From NCBI RefSeq assembly GCF_019710635.1, contig NZ_JAIFZS010000045.1:23053-87052 (forward strand): DNA of 64,000 nucleotides, written 5' to 3'. A program made the translations under genes and the position numbers. Numbering within the stretch: the stretch's first letter is position 1; every line of letters begins with the position of its first letter. The notes under the pieces were generated by a model, which was not told the origin of the DNA, did not search any database, and saw nothing but the letters and a program-made list of their open reading frames with translations. Shown in pieces: positions 15,773-24,734 of this stretch. The DNA is from Mycolicibacterium xanthum (GTDB lineage Bacteria > Actinomycetota > Actinomycetes > Mycobacteriales > Mycobacteriaceae).

Positions 15773-16804
15773 TCATCGTGGACGCGAGCCGATCTCCAAG
15801 CCGGCCAGCGGCGACGTGCCGTCGAAGATCGGCCGGCCCCACTCTCGCACGCGGAGGTGCAGTCGTCCGGCGAGGTGTTCGAAATCGGCATCGATGTTGC
15901 GGTGCAATGCGGGTAGGGGCACGGGTAGCACGTGCGGGCCCTCGTCGGCACCGTGGCCGTCCACGTCGATCTGGTAGCGCGGCGTCCTGGCGTGCACACG
16001 CCATTGCGTGCCGTCGGCAGCGCCGCTGACCGGGGCCGGCGGGGTGATCCGGATGATGCGATCGCCGAGGCGCACCACGACTCCGGTCACCGCACGGTTT
16101 AGCGGGCCCAGCGCCAGGATGCCACCCGAGAACGCGACACAGACGTCGGCAGCACCGAAGTCGTGGGCTTGCCCCCACCACCACCGCTCGGGAAATCCGG
16201 CACCCCAGTTGCGTTCGCAATAGAGGGTCGCGTCGGTGAATTCCCAATGCTGTTGGCCTACGCAGACCGTCCCCGACGCGGTACCCCCGAGGCGGTAGGG
16301 ATGCCAGTACTGGTTCAGGAACGGGACGCAGGAGAACACGCCCCCACCACCGAAAGCCTTGGGCCACAGCCGGGTATCGGAGAACACCAGGTCCAGCCCG
16401 GCATCGCGGACTTTCATGTCCAGTCGTCCCATCGACGCATCGACGCAGGCGTTGTCGGCGGCGGCGCGCACCGCCAACCGATTCCGGTCGGCGGTCACCC
16501 CGTCGATGGCCGCGGAGCGCACCATCCCGCCGGGATGCAATGCGATCGCGGCGGTCGCCCAGTCGCCGCCCGGGTCGCGGTTGGCGCTGCACAGCGCCAC
16601 CACGACGCGGCCGGTGGCCGCGTCCGAGATCCGCCAGAACCAGCCCTCCATCTCTGTTCCGTGCGAGGGCACCGGGTCGCCGAACGGCACATCTGCACCG
16701 GTACGGCGGTAGACCGCCACCGCGCGACGGTAAGCCCGCGCGAGAGCATCCGTCGATGCCACCGTCAGCCCGCGACCCTGCCGACTCGAGACTCCATGCC
16801 CCAT
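15773..16804 (-). CDS. Tocopherol-cyclase-like protein
   Basis: About 343 residues. Resembles the plant and cyanobacterial tocopherol cyclase domain: MEGWFWRISD near the N-terminus, NQYWHPYRLGGTASG in the middle, and CERNWGAGFPERWWWGQAHD, the counterpart of the E-K-N-W-G-x-x-F-P-x-x-W-x-W-x-Q-x signature. Mycobacteria make no tocopherol, so the substrate must differ; members outside phototrophs are uncharacterised. The start is uncertain, with no Shine-Dalgarno at this ATG and a GTG 14 codons in. Its 5' end almost touches a truncated vapC on the other strand. Confidence 0.75.
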   Translation of the reverse strand: MGHGVSSRQGRGLTVASTDALARAYRRAVAVYRRTGADVPFGDPVPSHGTEMEGWFWRISDAATGRVVVALCSANRDPGGDWATAAIALHPGGMVRSAAIDGVTADRNRLAVRAAADNACVDASMGRLDMKVRDAGLDLVFSDTRLWPKAFGGGGVFSCVPFLNQYWHPYRLGGTASGTVCVGQQHWEFTDATLYCERNWGAGFPERWWWGQAHDFGAADVCVAFSGGILALGPLNRAVTGVVVRLGDRIIRITPPAPVSGAADGTQWRVHARTPRYQIDVDGHGADEGPHVLPVPLPALHRNIDADFEHLAGRLHLRVREWGRPIFDGTSPLAGLEIGSRPR

Positions 16805-16833
16805 TGTTGCCCAGGGCAGCCGGCGAGAAACCG

Positions 16834-17157
16834 CGTTTCGACGCGATCTCGGCCATCACGGCCGCCGAACTGGCCGCCGGTCCGCTGCTGGCCGGCACAC
16901 CGGTAGAGGCGGCGAAACGACAGGCCCGGCTGCAGGAAGTCGAATCCAAGTTGGAGCCGATCCCGTTCGACGCCGTTGCCGTTCGCAGCTACGGCCTTGT
17001 CGTGGCCGCGGTGGTACGGGAAGGCAGAAAGCCGCGCAGCCGATTCGCCGATCTGGTCATAGCCGCGACCGCCCACGCCCACGGGCTGGATCTCTACAGC
17101 AGGAATGCCGCGGACTTCGTCGGCCTGGAGGACCTGATCCGCGTCGTTGCCATCTGA
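16834..17157 (+). pseudogene. Truncated VapC-type PIN toxin
   Basis: About 107 residues match the body of a PIN-domain toxin: AISAITAAELAAGPLLAG, RSRFADLVIAATAHAHGLDL and YSRNAADFVGL. The first ~25 residues, including the first active-site Asp, are missing; sequence before about 16834 is the reverse strand of the neighbouring gene. No VapB antitoxin lies upstream. It is a 5'-truncated, presumably dead toxin. Confidence 0.8.
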
Positions 17158-17231
17158 TCCGATCCTGCGGTTGCACGCAGAATCCGGCTGACGTGACTAC
17201 AACCCAACTACCTGTCGTAGCGCCTCAGCCC

Positions 17232-17294
17232 CGCCGAAATGGCATTCCGGCAGGCGTTTCTACGGAGAACGCCTGCCGGAATGCCATTTCGGCG
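17232..17294. repeat. Perfect 27-bp inverted repeat with 9-base loop
   Basis: The arms (17232-17258 and 17268-17294) are exactly complementary over 27 bases; the loop is TCTACGGAG. It sits between two convergent genes, where a bidirectional terminator fits, but it has no T-run and its length and perfection also fit a dispersed palindromic (REP/MITE-like) element. Confidence 0.85.
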
Positions 17295-17322
17295 ACGGTC
17301 AGCGGTCTCGCGATCCCGGTGC

Positions 17323-18279
17323 TCAGACGGTCATCTCGAGGATCCGGTCTCCTGCCGCGTTGCCCTCGAAGTAGCCCAGGCCGTAGTCGCCCCGGATCGT
17401 GGTGCGGTGCATGATCCGCTTCTCGTCGGGATCGTGTCCGGTGACGGCGTGCAGCATCCGGGTGTTGTCCCAGATCACCATGTCGGTGGGGCGCCATGTG
17501 TGGGTGTAGGGCGTGATCTTGGCGAGAATCTCCCGGCACACCGCTTCGAGCAGCTCGTCACCTTCGGGCGTCTCGGCGCCCTCGACCCCCTCGGCCATCC
17601 ACGGCGAGACGTGCAGCACCTTCTCGCCGCCGGCGCGGGTCCACACCGCGGGATGCACGGCCCGCGGCAGCGTCTTGCCGAACTCGATGGTCTCCTGGAG
17701 GCGGACGTGCGGCTGGACCTCGCGGAATCCGTCGGTCAGGCCGAAGCGCATGTCCCGGAAGCGCAGGTTCAGGCTGTAGAGGATGTTGCGGTCCTCGATC
17801 TGTTGCCGCAGTTCCGGCGACAGTGCCCGGTAAAGGTCGATGCCGTCGGCGAACTGGGTTTCGCCGCCCTCGCTGACGCCGGTCACACAGCGCAGGACGC
17901 CGGCCCGGTTCAACTCGCTGTTGTAGCAGTGATCGAAGTGCCAGGGCAGCCACGACGTGACCTCTTTGCCGTCGACCATCACGATGTTGCCCTCACGCGG
18001 CGCCTGGCCGATCTCGACGACGCCCGGATGCAAGCCGCCGTCCGCGCGCGGCACACTCGGAACCGGATGGTCCTTCAGCGGGCCGAACACCGTGCTGAGC
18101 TCCACCTGCAGCCTGCCGTCGGGTTCGACGTCTTCGAAGAGGATCATCCCGCGTTCGTCGAAGAGATCGCTGAGCTGGTCTCGGACCTGTTGGTCGGCCA
18201 GCACGTCGAGGGTGACGCCGGTGACCCGTGCACCGAACGAGAGATCCTCACGGAGGGGACGGACGTGAATGGATGACAT
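17323..18279 (-). CDS. TauD/TfdA-family Fe(II)/2-oxoglutarate dioxygenase
   Basis: 318 residues. Iron ligands: HxD in WHFDHCYN, and the distal His in DNTRMLHAVTG, with RIMHRTT supplying the 2-oxoglutarate arginine. Larger than and only distantly similar to the dioxygenase at 4335-5177. The start is set by GGGAGAAG upstream; a longer frame to 18351 would cover the operator region. It is divergent from an IclR regulator, the usual arrangement for an inducible catabolic enzyme, so the IclR protein probably controls it and senses its substrate (inference). Confidence 0.92.
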   Translation of the reverse strand: MSSIHVRPLREDLSFGARVTGVTLDVLADQQVRDQLSDLFDERGMILFEDVEPDGRLQVELSTVFGPLKDHPVPSVPRADGGLHPGVVEIGQAPREGNIVMVDGKEVTSWLPWHFDHCYNSELNRAGVLRCVTGVSEGGETQFADGIDLYRALSPELRQQIEDRNILYSLNLRFRDMRFGLTDGFREVQPHVRLQETIEFGKTLPRAVHPAVWTRAGGEKVLHVSPWMAEGVEGAETPEGDELLEAVCREILAKITPYTHTWRPTDMVIWDNTRMLHAVTGHDPDEKRIMHRTTIRGDYGLGYFEGNAAGDRILEMTV

Positions 18280-18317
18280 GACTGGCTTCTCCCGGGAGGC
18301 GGACCAAAGGTGTATAT

Positions 18318-18350
18318 GTATCAATAAGTGATACGGTGGATCACTATCCA
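18318..18350. promoter_or_regulatory. Two inverted repeats between dioxygenase and IclR genes
   Basis: GTATCA-ATAAG-TGATAC (18318-18334) and TGGAT-CACT-ATCCA (18337-18350) are both perfect. They lie side by side in the divergent promoter, as expected for IclR-family sites. Confidence 0.55.
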
Positions 18351-18368
18351 ACCTAGCCGGAGGTGTCG

Positions 18369-19100
18369 ATGGCCGTCAAGGGCAGTTCTACGGCTGCACG
18401 CGTGCTGGTCGTGTTCGAGGCGGTCGCGGCCAACCAGCCGGTGGGCGTCGCAGCCCTGTCGCGGATGCTGGGTATGGACAAGAGCGCGGTGCAGCGCGCG
18501 CTGGTGACACTGTCCGAGCAGGGCTGGATCCAGGCGCGCGAGGATCAGATGACGCGGTGGGAGACCACCGTGCGCATCCTGAACATCGCCCACAGCTCCC
18601 GCGCCAAGGCCGATCTGCGCCACACCATCCAGTCGGTGCTCGAACAGCTGGCGGCCCAGACCGGGGAGACCGCGATCTTCAACGAGGCCGACGGCCCGCG
18701 CCTGGTGGTCTCCCAGGTGGCGGAAAGTCACCAACCACTGCGCATGGCCCCGAGTATCGGTGCCCTCGTTCCGGCCCGGGACAGCGCGACCGGCCGGATC
18801 CTGCTGCCCTACCTGAGCGAGGCGCGGCAGGAAGAGCTGCTCGGCGGACCGCCCGACGCGGCGTTCCGCGCTCTTCTCGACGCTTGCCGCGCCCGCGGCT
18901 TCGCGGCCAGCAGCGACGTCAACGCGCCCGCGATGACCATCGCGGCACCGGTGTTCGATGTGGACGGCCGGCCGATCGGCGCGGTGGCGATCAGCGGACC
19001 GGCCGAGCGCATGCAACCCGACAGCCACCCCCGCCTGGCCGAGCAGGTATGCCAGGCGGCAAAACTGCTGTCGGGCGGCGCACCCCGAGCCGCCGGATGA
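18369..19100 (+). CDS. IclR-family regulator
   Basis: 243 residues. Winged helix near residues 8-60 (VGVAALSRMLGMDKSAVQRA, LVTLSEQGWI). The effector domain ends with the IclR signature region TIAAPVFDVDGRPIGAVAIS. GGAGG lies just upstream; a GTG two codons earlier is also possible. It is divergent from the dioxygenase with two palindromes between them. Confidence 0.93.
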   Translation: MAVKGSSTAARVLVVFEAVAANQPVGVAALSRMLGMDKSAVQRALVTLSEQGWIQAREDQMTRWETTVRILNIAHSSRAKADLRHTIQSVLEQLAAQTGETAIFNEADGPRLVVSQVAESHQPLRMAPSIGALVPARDSATGRILLPYLSEARQEELLGGPPDAAFRALLDACRARGFAASSDVNAPAMTIAAPVFDVDGRPIGAVAISGPAERMQPDSHPRLAEQVCQAAKLLSGGAPRAAG

Positions 19101-19143
19101 GCGCACCGGCGCCTCCCGGCCAGATCGGCACGGGCGCGACGCA

Positions 19144-21285
19144 TCACGCCTGCGGGTAGGGAGCCCAACGTCGGTCGTAGCCGGCCTTGCGGGCGGCCAG
19201 CTGCAGGGCCCGTTCCTCGGGCGTCACGTACACCGTGCCCGCGGGCAGCTCGTCGTCGAGGTCTTCGAGTTTGACCACCACCGCCTTGACGGTGGGCATG
19301 TCCGTCGAGTCGAGATCCAGGTTCTGGAACCGCATCGAGATGATGCCCTGATTCAGCCCGCCGGTCGAAATCCAGTTGGCCACACCGGGATCGGCGACAG
19401 ATACCACCATCGTGTAGGTGCCGTTCGGGTTGGCGATCGCCTGGTCGTTGTTCAGGCTGGTCTGCTGGTTCCAGTAGTCGTCGGTGATCGTCCAGTCGTT
19501 GTAGACGGGAACGGTGAAGAACCCGGCATTGCCGGGGTCGATCGTGAGCACCAGTGCTTCGTCGTCGGCGAGTTGGAAGTAGCCGTTGCTCTGCAGCTGG
19601 TTGGCCAGGAACTCGGCGTTGCTGGCGGGTTGGGTCATCGTGTTGGGCGCCCGAAGCTCGCCGGTGTCGGCGTCGGTCGTCGCCAGCGCCATGTACTTGG
19701 CCTGTTCGTTGGCGCCCCTGACCAGCAGCAGCAGGGCCGCCAGGGTGCCCCGCACCGGGCGGGACTCGGCGATGCGCAGCGGCGGGATCAACGACACCAG
19801 CGAGGTCAGGAACGGGCTGTCGTTGACCAGTCCACCGAGCAGGACGAATCCGCCCAGCTGGGCGAACAGGCTGTTGGGCGGCCCGGCGACCCGATGCACG
19901 GCAAGCTCCATCGGATCCTCGGTGTTCCAGTCGCCCAGCGTGTTTCGGGCCGCGATGAGGGTGGAGCCGGACGTCAGCTGCAGATGGTTGGTCTGCCCGG
20001 GTGCCGCGGGTTCCCCGCTGACCGTGATGACGAACGAGCCGTCCTCGTTGACGTCGAGATCCTGGAGAGACAGGATCGTCGACGTCGTGCCGGCCGTTCC
20101 CTCGAGCACGCTGAAGGTGGTGTCGGCGGGGATGCCGTCGTAGATGCGGCCGGTGATCACGTACTCCGAGGTCTTGTTCACCGGGATGAAGCGGTAGATG
20201 GTGTCCGGGTTGTCGTAGAGCAGGCGCGAGCCGCCGACGTCGATGCCGTACCAGCTGTGCGGGGGCGCGACCTGGCTGACCACCGCGGGGTCCATCGGGT
20301 TGAGGATCTGTTGTTGGAACCCCGCGGCGAGTGCGTATTCGTCGACGGCGTCGTCCAGCGCCGCCAGGTTGGCCGCGTCGGGACCGCCGACGAGGGCGAA
20401 CTGTTCCCTTCCGGCCGCCAGGAAGCCCAGCCGCAGAACGAACTTCATCAAAGTCACCGGGAGCGAGTTCGCGGTGCTCATCGCGAGCTGCTCGCGCGCG
20501 ATCTGCTGCGGGGTACCCAGCGGACTGACCTGGTTGGTCAACGCGGTGTCGTCGATGTCCACGCTGGACACGGCTGCGGTGGGCTGCCCGTCGACCTCGG
20601 CGGCCGCATCCGCGGTGGCGCCGATCTGGCGCCGCGCGTAGCCGACCAACGCCCAGTCCGCCGGTGACGCCCCAGGTGCGGGTGGTGGCTCGTCGGCGTC
20701 GGACGGGGCGAATGTGGCGACCTCGGGCGCCTCGACCACCGAGGTGGCTGTCACGGCATCGGACTCGACAGTGACGGGCTGGTCGTCGGCCGGGATGATC
20801 GCGTGCGTACCGGGGCCGCTGTCCGGAGCCGGGGAGGTGGAATCGTCACCGGTCGCGTTGTCGGCGATAGCCGCCTCGTCGGCGAGGTCCTCCGGGGATT
20901 CGGCGAGCGCACCGTCTTCGTCCGGTTCACCGTCCGGCGTACTTTGGTCGTCGATGTCGTCGATGTCGTCGGCGAGGTCGGTGTCGGCGAGGTCGGTGTC
21001 GTCGTAGCCGTCGGAGTCGTCACCGATATCGCTCTCGGGGTCCTCGGCGCTCTCGTCGGCAGCCGACCTCGACAGCGAGGACGGCCCCGGCGATACCTCC
21101 GAGGCCGGTGATTCCGATGGGGATTTCGGCGCCGAGCCGTCGGTTTCGGCATTCGCCGCCGGGATCGCGAGTGCCGCGCCGACACCCAGGAAGACCGCGA
21201 GAGCGCCGACCCTACCGATGAACCTGCCGTGATTGGCTGCCGGCCGTGGCCCTTCCCCGGTCATGGGGGGTGGCCGATGACACAT
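19144..21285 (-). CDS. Large secreted DUF1254/DUF1214-type protein with acidic linker
   Basis: 713 residues. A signal peptide near residues 22-46 ends in IPAANAETDG, with likely cleavage after ANA. Residues about 50-200 are low-complexity and very acidic, with a short repeat DDTDLADTDLADDIDDIDDQ. The remainder is a beta-rich DUF1214-like domain: TGELRAPNTMTQPASNAEFL, and NPNGTYTMVVSVADPGVANW followed by ISTGGLNQG. Homologous proteins are exported and of unknown function. GGGAGG lies just upstream of the ATG; a second ATG seven codons in is possible. It converges with the IclR gene. Confidence 0.85.
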   Translation of the reverse strand: MCHRPPPMTGEGPRPAANHGRFIGRVGALAVFLGVGAALAIPAANAETDGSAPKSPSESPASEVSPGPSSLSRSAADESAEDPESDIGDDSDGYDDTDLADTDLADDIDDIDDQSTPDGEPDEDGALAESPEDLADEAAIADNATGDDSTSPAPDSGPGTHAIIPADDQPVTVESDAVTATSVVEAPEVATFAPSDADEPPPAPGASPADWALVGYARRQIGATADAAAEVDGQPTAAVSSVDIDDTALTNQVSPLGTPQQIAREQLAMSTANSLPVTLMKFVLRLGFLAAGREQFALVGGPDAANLAALDDAVDEYALAAGFQQQILNPMDPAVVSQVAPPHSWYGIDVGGSRLLYDNPDTIYRFIPVNKTSEYVITGRIYDGIPADTTFSVLEGTAGTTSTILSLQDLDVNEDGSFVITVSGEPAAPGQTNHLQLTSGSTLIAARNTLGDWNTEDPMELAVHRVAGPPNSLFAQLGGFVLLGGLVNDSPFLTSLVSLIPPLRIAESRPVRGTLAALLLLVRGANEQAKYMALATTDADTGELRAPNTMTQPASNAEFLANQLQSNGYFQLADDEALVLTIDPGNAGFFTVPVYNDWTITDDYWNQQTSLNNDQAIANPNGTYTMVVSVADPGVANWISTGGLNQGIISMRFQNLDLDSTDMPTVKAVVVKLEDLDDELPAGTVYVTPEERALQLAARKAGYDRRWAPYPQA

Positions 21286-21505
21286 CCCGCCTCCCGATGT
21301 GTGTGATAGATCACTTCGCTACAAGATGTAGCAGGAGTCGCACCGGCGAAGCAACGGTAGGGCCAGGCTGTCTCGCCCGCGCGACAAACTGCCGAGTTTG
21401 TTCAATGCACTGCGGCGGCTGCCCGGTGCCGGGTGGCCTTCTCATCGGCCCGGGCGGCGACCAGCCCGGGTGGTCCCCCAGCGACTCGCGAAACCCCCTT
21501 GCTCC

Positions 21506-21553
21506 TATACCCCCTTGGGGTATAAGGTATCGACCTATACCCCAAGGGGGTAT
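21506..21553. promoter_or_regulatory. Two CsoR-type copper operators
   Basis: TATACCCCCTTGGGGTATA (21506-21524) and TATACCCCAAGGGGGTAT (21536-21553) are palindromes of the TACCCC-N-GGGGTA type bound by copper-sensing CsoR repressors. They lie immediately upstream of the copper chaperone gene. No csoR gene is in this window. Confidence 0.8.
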
Positions 21554-21573
21554 CAAAGCGGAGGGAGGGGGAC

Positions 21574-21786
21574 GTGGGCACGAGTAGGTACACCGTCACG
21601 GGTATGACGTGCGGGCACTGCGAGCGGTCGATCCGACAGGAAGTCGGCGGTGTCGCCGGGGTGCAAGACGTCGAGGTGAGCGCCAAGACCGGTGCGCTGG
21701 TCGTGACGTCCGACGGTCCGGTCGACGACGCGCAGATCCTCGACGCCGTCGACGAGGCCGGCTATTCGGCGGTACGCGTCGCATGA
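21574..21786 (+). CDS. copZ: Copper chaperone, heavy-metal-associated domain (CopZ-like)
   Basis: 70 residues forming a single HMA domain. The metal-binding GMTCGHC motif (Cys13 and Cys16) is near the N-terminus; the fold ends DAVDEAGYSAVRV. It binds Cu(I) in the cytosol and hands it to an ATPase. The GTG is preceded by a GGAGGGAGGGGG run. It is under a double CsoR-type operator and is followed by the ATPase 65 bases later. Confidence 0.93.
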   Translation: MGTSRYTVTGMTCGHCERSIRQEVGGVAGVQDVEVSAKTGALVVTSDGPVDDAQILDAVDEAGYSAVRVA

Positions 21787-21851
21787 ACGGCGCGCGGGTG
21801 ATGGCATTCGCACCGGCCGGGGTGCACCGCGAGCCCGCTGAAGGAGGAGAC

Positions 21852-23975
21852 ATGACAAACCACGACGGCCACCTGGTGGACACCCCGCACACCGGAATGC
21901 ACGGTGGGGATGAGGTCCACGACGGACACCATGCGCATTCGGCCGCCTCGCCGATGGCCGGCCACCAGGGTCATGGAGGCCATGCCGGACACGGCGGCGA
22001 TCATGCCGCGCAGTTCCGGAAACTGTTCTGGATCAACGTGATCCTGGCCGTACCGGTCGTCGGCTTCTCGAGCATGTTCGCGATGTTGCTCGGCTACGAG
22101 ATCCCGGGCTTCCCGGGCGCCCGATGGGTCGCTCCCCTGCTGGGCACGGTGATGTACTTCTTCGGTGGACGGCCCTTCCTGACCGGTGCCCGCAGCGAGA
22201 TGCGCTCCCGCAAGCCGGGAATGATGCTGCTGATCGGGTTGGCGATCACCGTGGCGTTCTTCGCATCATGGGGTGCGACGCTGGGCCTGTTGCACCACGA
22301 ACTCGAGTTCTGGTGGGAACTGGCCCTGCTCATCGTCATCATGCTGCTCGGTCACTGGGTGGAGATGCGCTCCCTGGCCCAGACGACGTCGGCCCTGGAC
22401 TCGCTGGCCGCCCTGCTTCCGGACGAAGCCGAGAAGATCGACGGTGACCAGACGGTCACCGTGTCGCCGGCCGATCTTCAGGTCGGCGACGTGGCGGTGG
22501 TCCGGCCGGGTGGCAGCATCCCGGCCGACGGCCGGATCGTGGACGGCCGCGCGGACATGGACGAGTCGATGGTCACCGGCGAGTCCCGGCCGGTCGCGCG
22601 CGGGGTCGGCGACGCCGTGACGGCCGGAACCGTGGCCACCGATTCCGGCCTGCGGGTCGAGATCACCGCCACCGGCGAGGACACCGCGCTGGCCGGGATC
22701 CAGCGGCTGGTGACCGACGCGCAGAACTCGTCATCGCGGGCCCAGCGCCTTGCCGACCGGGCGGCGGGTTGGCTGTTCTGGTTCGCGCTGGTCGCCGCGG
22801 CGATCACGGCTGCGGTATGGACGATCGCCGGAAACCCGGACGCATCGGTCATGCGGGCGATCACCGTGCTGGTCATCGCGTGCCCACACGCGCTGGGGTT
22901 GGCGATCCCGCTGGTCGTCTCGATCGCCACCGAACGGGCCGCGCGAGGCGGCGTGCTGATCAAGGACCGGCTCGCCCTGGAGAGCATGCGCACCGTCGAT
23001 GCGGTGCTGTTCGACAAGACCGGCACCCTGACCCGTGGCGAACCCACCGTCACCGGGATCGATCCCGCCGGCGGCCTCGACCGTGACACGGTCCTCGCGC
23101 TGGCGGCGGCCGCCGAAACCGACAGTGAGCACCCGCTGGCGCGTGCAATCGTGCGCGCAGCCGACGAACGCGGACTCACCGTGCCGCACGCCGGTGGCTT
23201 TTCGTCCTCCCCGGCGGTCGGGGTGACCGCGACGGTCGACGGGCACGAAATCCGGGTCGGCGGCCCCCGTCTGCTGGACGAGGTCGGTGCCGCAGAGGTC
23301 GGCTCTGCCGCGGGTTGGCGCGGCGAGGGTGCGATCATCCTGCACGTCGTCCGTGACGGCGCAGTCATCGGTGGGCTGCGGCTGGCCGACGAGGTCCGCC
23401 CCGAATCCCGCGAAGCCGTCGATGCGCTGCACAGACTCGGCATCGAGGTCGTCATGATCACCGGCGACGCCGAGGCCGTGGCCCGCGCGGTCGGCGACGA
23501 CCTCGGCATCGACCGCGTGTTCGCCGGGGTGCGACCGGAAGACAAGGCCTCGAAGGTATCGGCGCTGCAGCGCGAGGGAAAGAAGGTCGCCATGGTGGGC
23601 GACGGCGTCAACGACGCCCCCGCACTGGCACAGGCCGACGTCGGCATCGCGATCGGCGCCGGTACCGACGTCGCGATCGCCTCGGCCGGTGTCATCCTCG
23701 CCAGTTCGGACCCGCGCTCGGTGCTGTCGGTGATCGAACTCTCCCGCGCTGGCTACCGCAAGATGAAGCAAAACCTGTGGTGGGGCGCCGGTTACAACCT
23801 CGTCTCGGTGCCGCTGGCCGCCGGCGTTCTCGCGCCCGTGGGGTTTGTGCTGCCGATGTCGGTCGGAGCGATATTGATGTCGCTGTCGACGATCGTGGTG
23901 GCGCTCAACGCACAACTGCTGCGGCGCCTGGACCTGCGCCCCGAGGCCAGTACCCACGCGGTTCTCGATCGCTAG
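21852..23975 (+). CDS. copB: CPH-type heavy-metal P1B-ATPase (CopB-like copper exporter)
   Basis: 707 residues. The N-terminus (about residues 3-55) is His-rich (GGDEVHDGHHAHSA and HQGHGGHAGHGGDH) and has no CxxC domain. Membrane motif CPH at 344-346 in place of CPC, phosphorylation site DKTGT with Asp388, TGES actuator, SEHPLA in the nucleotide domain, and MVGDGVNDAP hinge. CPH plus a His-rich end is the CopB subgroup, exporting copper or silver. AAGGAGGAGA lies just before the ATG. Shares the copper operator with copZ. Confidence 0.93.
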   Translation: MTNHDGHLVDTPHTGMHGGDEVHDGHHAHSAASPMAGHQGHGGHAGHGGDHAAQFRKLFWINVILAVPVVGFSSMFAMLLGYEIPGFPGARWVAPLLGTVMYFFGGRPFLTGARSEMRSRKPGMMLLIGLAITVAFFASWGATLGLLHHELEFWWELALLIVIMLLGHWVEMRSLAQTTSALDSLAALLPDEAEKIDGDQTVTVSPADLQVGDVAVVRPGGSIPADGRIVDGRADMDESMVTGESRPVARGVGDAVTAGTVATDSGLRVEITATGEDTALAGIQRLVTDAQNSSSRAQRLADRAAGWLFWFALVAAAITAAVWTIAGNPDASVMRAITVLVIACPHALGLAIPLVVSIATERAARGGVLIKDRLALESMRTVDAVLFDKTGTLTRGEPTVTGIDPAGGLDRDTVLALAAAAETDSEHPLARAIVRAADERGLTVPHAGGFSSSPAVGVTATVDGHEIRVGGPRLLDEVGAAEVGSAAGWRGEGAIILHVVRDGAVIGGLRLADEVRPESREAVDALHRLGIEVVMITGDAEAVARAVGDDLGIDRVFAGVRPEDKASKVSALQREGKKVAMVGDGVNDAPALAQADVGIAIGAGTDVAIASAGVILASSDPRSVLSVIELSRAGYRKMKQNLWWGAGYNLVSVPLAAGVLAPVGFVLPMSVGAILMSLSTIVVALNAQLLRRLDLRPEASTHAVLDR

Positions 23976-23989
23976 CACCGTGTGGTTAC

Positions 23990-24448
23990 TCAGTGGCCGT
24001 GGTCGAACAGCACCAGGGTGTGGGCCAGCGACCCGTCGACGAAGTAGGCGCGGCAATCGAAGTGGTCCTGCATCGTCGAACCGATTTCGTTGGGGGCGTT
24101 GACCACACCGGAGACGTTGAGCACGGTGATGCGTGAGGTGTCGACGCCTTTGAGCGGCTCCTCGAGGGTCAGCGCGAAGAGGTCCTTGCCGTCGGCTTCC
24201 AGGTCGCTGGTCTCGGTGCGGACATCCGAGAGACGCGCGGTCTCGGGCGCCACCAACCGACTGAGGACGTCGGACTGGCAGCGGTCCTGAGCCGATTCTT
24301 CGGCAGAGGGTGCGGAGTCGCCGCGGTCGTCCGACCGCAGCACGCCAGTCGCGAAGACACCGGCGATGAGGGCCGCACCTGCCACGATCGCCGCGGCGAT
24401 CAACAGCAGCCGGCCTCGACCGTCGGTTCGGTCACCGTGGCTGCCCAT
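23990..24448 (-). CDS. Membrane-anchored protein of unknown function
   Basis: 152 residues. A short basic N-terminus is followed by one hydrophobic helix (RLLLIAAAIVAGAALIAGVF), then an extracytoplasmic domain with two cysteines (DRCQSD and HFDCRA) that could form a disulfide. No family recognised. GGGAGG precedes the ATG; an extension to 24514 lacks a ribosome site. It converges with the copper ATPase; whether it has a role in copper is unknown. Confidence 0.75.
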   Translation of the reverse strand: MGSHGDRTDGRGRLLLIAAAIVAGAALIAGVFATGVLRSDDRGDSAPSAEESAQDRCQSDVLSRLVAPETARLSDVRTETSDLEADGKDLFALTLEEPLKGVDTSRITVLNVSGVVNAPNEIGSTMQDHFDCRAYFVDGSLAHTLVLFDHGH

Positions 24449-24734
24449 GGCCTCCCTGCCTGCTGCGAGGTGTGAACCGGTTCCTGCCTCCGACGATAGG
24501 CAGCGTGCCGCCAACCGCTCCCGCGTCTTGCGTAAATCTTGACGAAACCAACACCCAACCCGACGCGGGTGGCGGGCATGGTGGAGTCATGGCCCTCCAG
24601 CCCCTTGTGGTGAGTCCTGTGGCACGGTGCGGCCTTCTGCCGGCTGTCCCCGGGGGTCACCACATGGCGGCCGGGATCATGACCGCCCTCGACTACGCCG
24701 GCACAGCAGGTCCGCAAGGAAGGAGATATCCGTG

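Noticed and set aside
16540..16833. N-terminal part of the plus-strand frame leading into the PIN fragment
   Set aside because: It is antisense to the tocopherol-cyclase-like gene and Arg/Pro-rich; PIN similarity begins only at about 16834.
17232..17294. Insertion-sequence end
   Set aside because: No transposase or second terminal repeat nearby; the palindrome stands alone.
18958..20667. 569-codon plus-strand frame opposite the secreted DUF1214-type gene
   Set aside because: Starts inside the IclR gene in another frame, has no domain; the minus strand has a signal peptide and a conserved domain.
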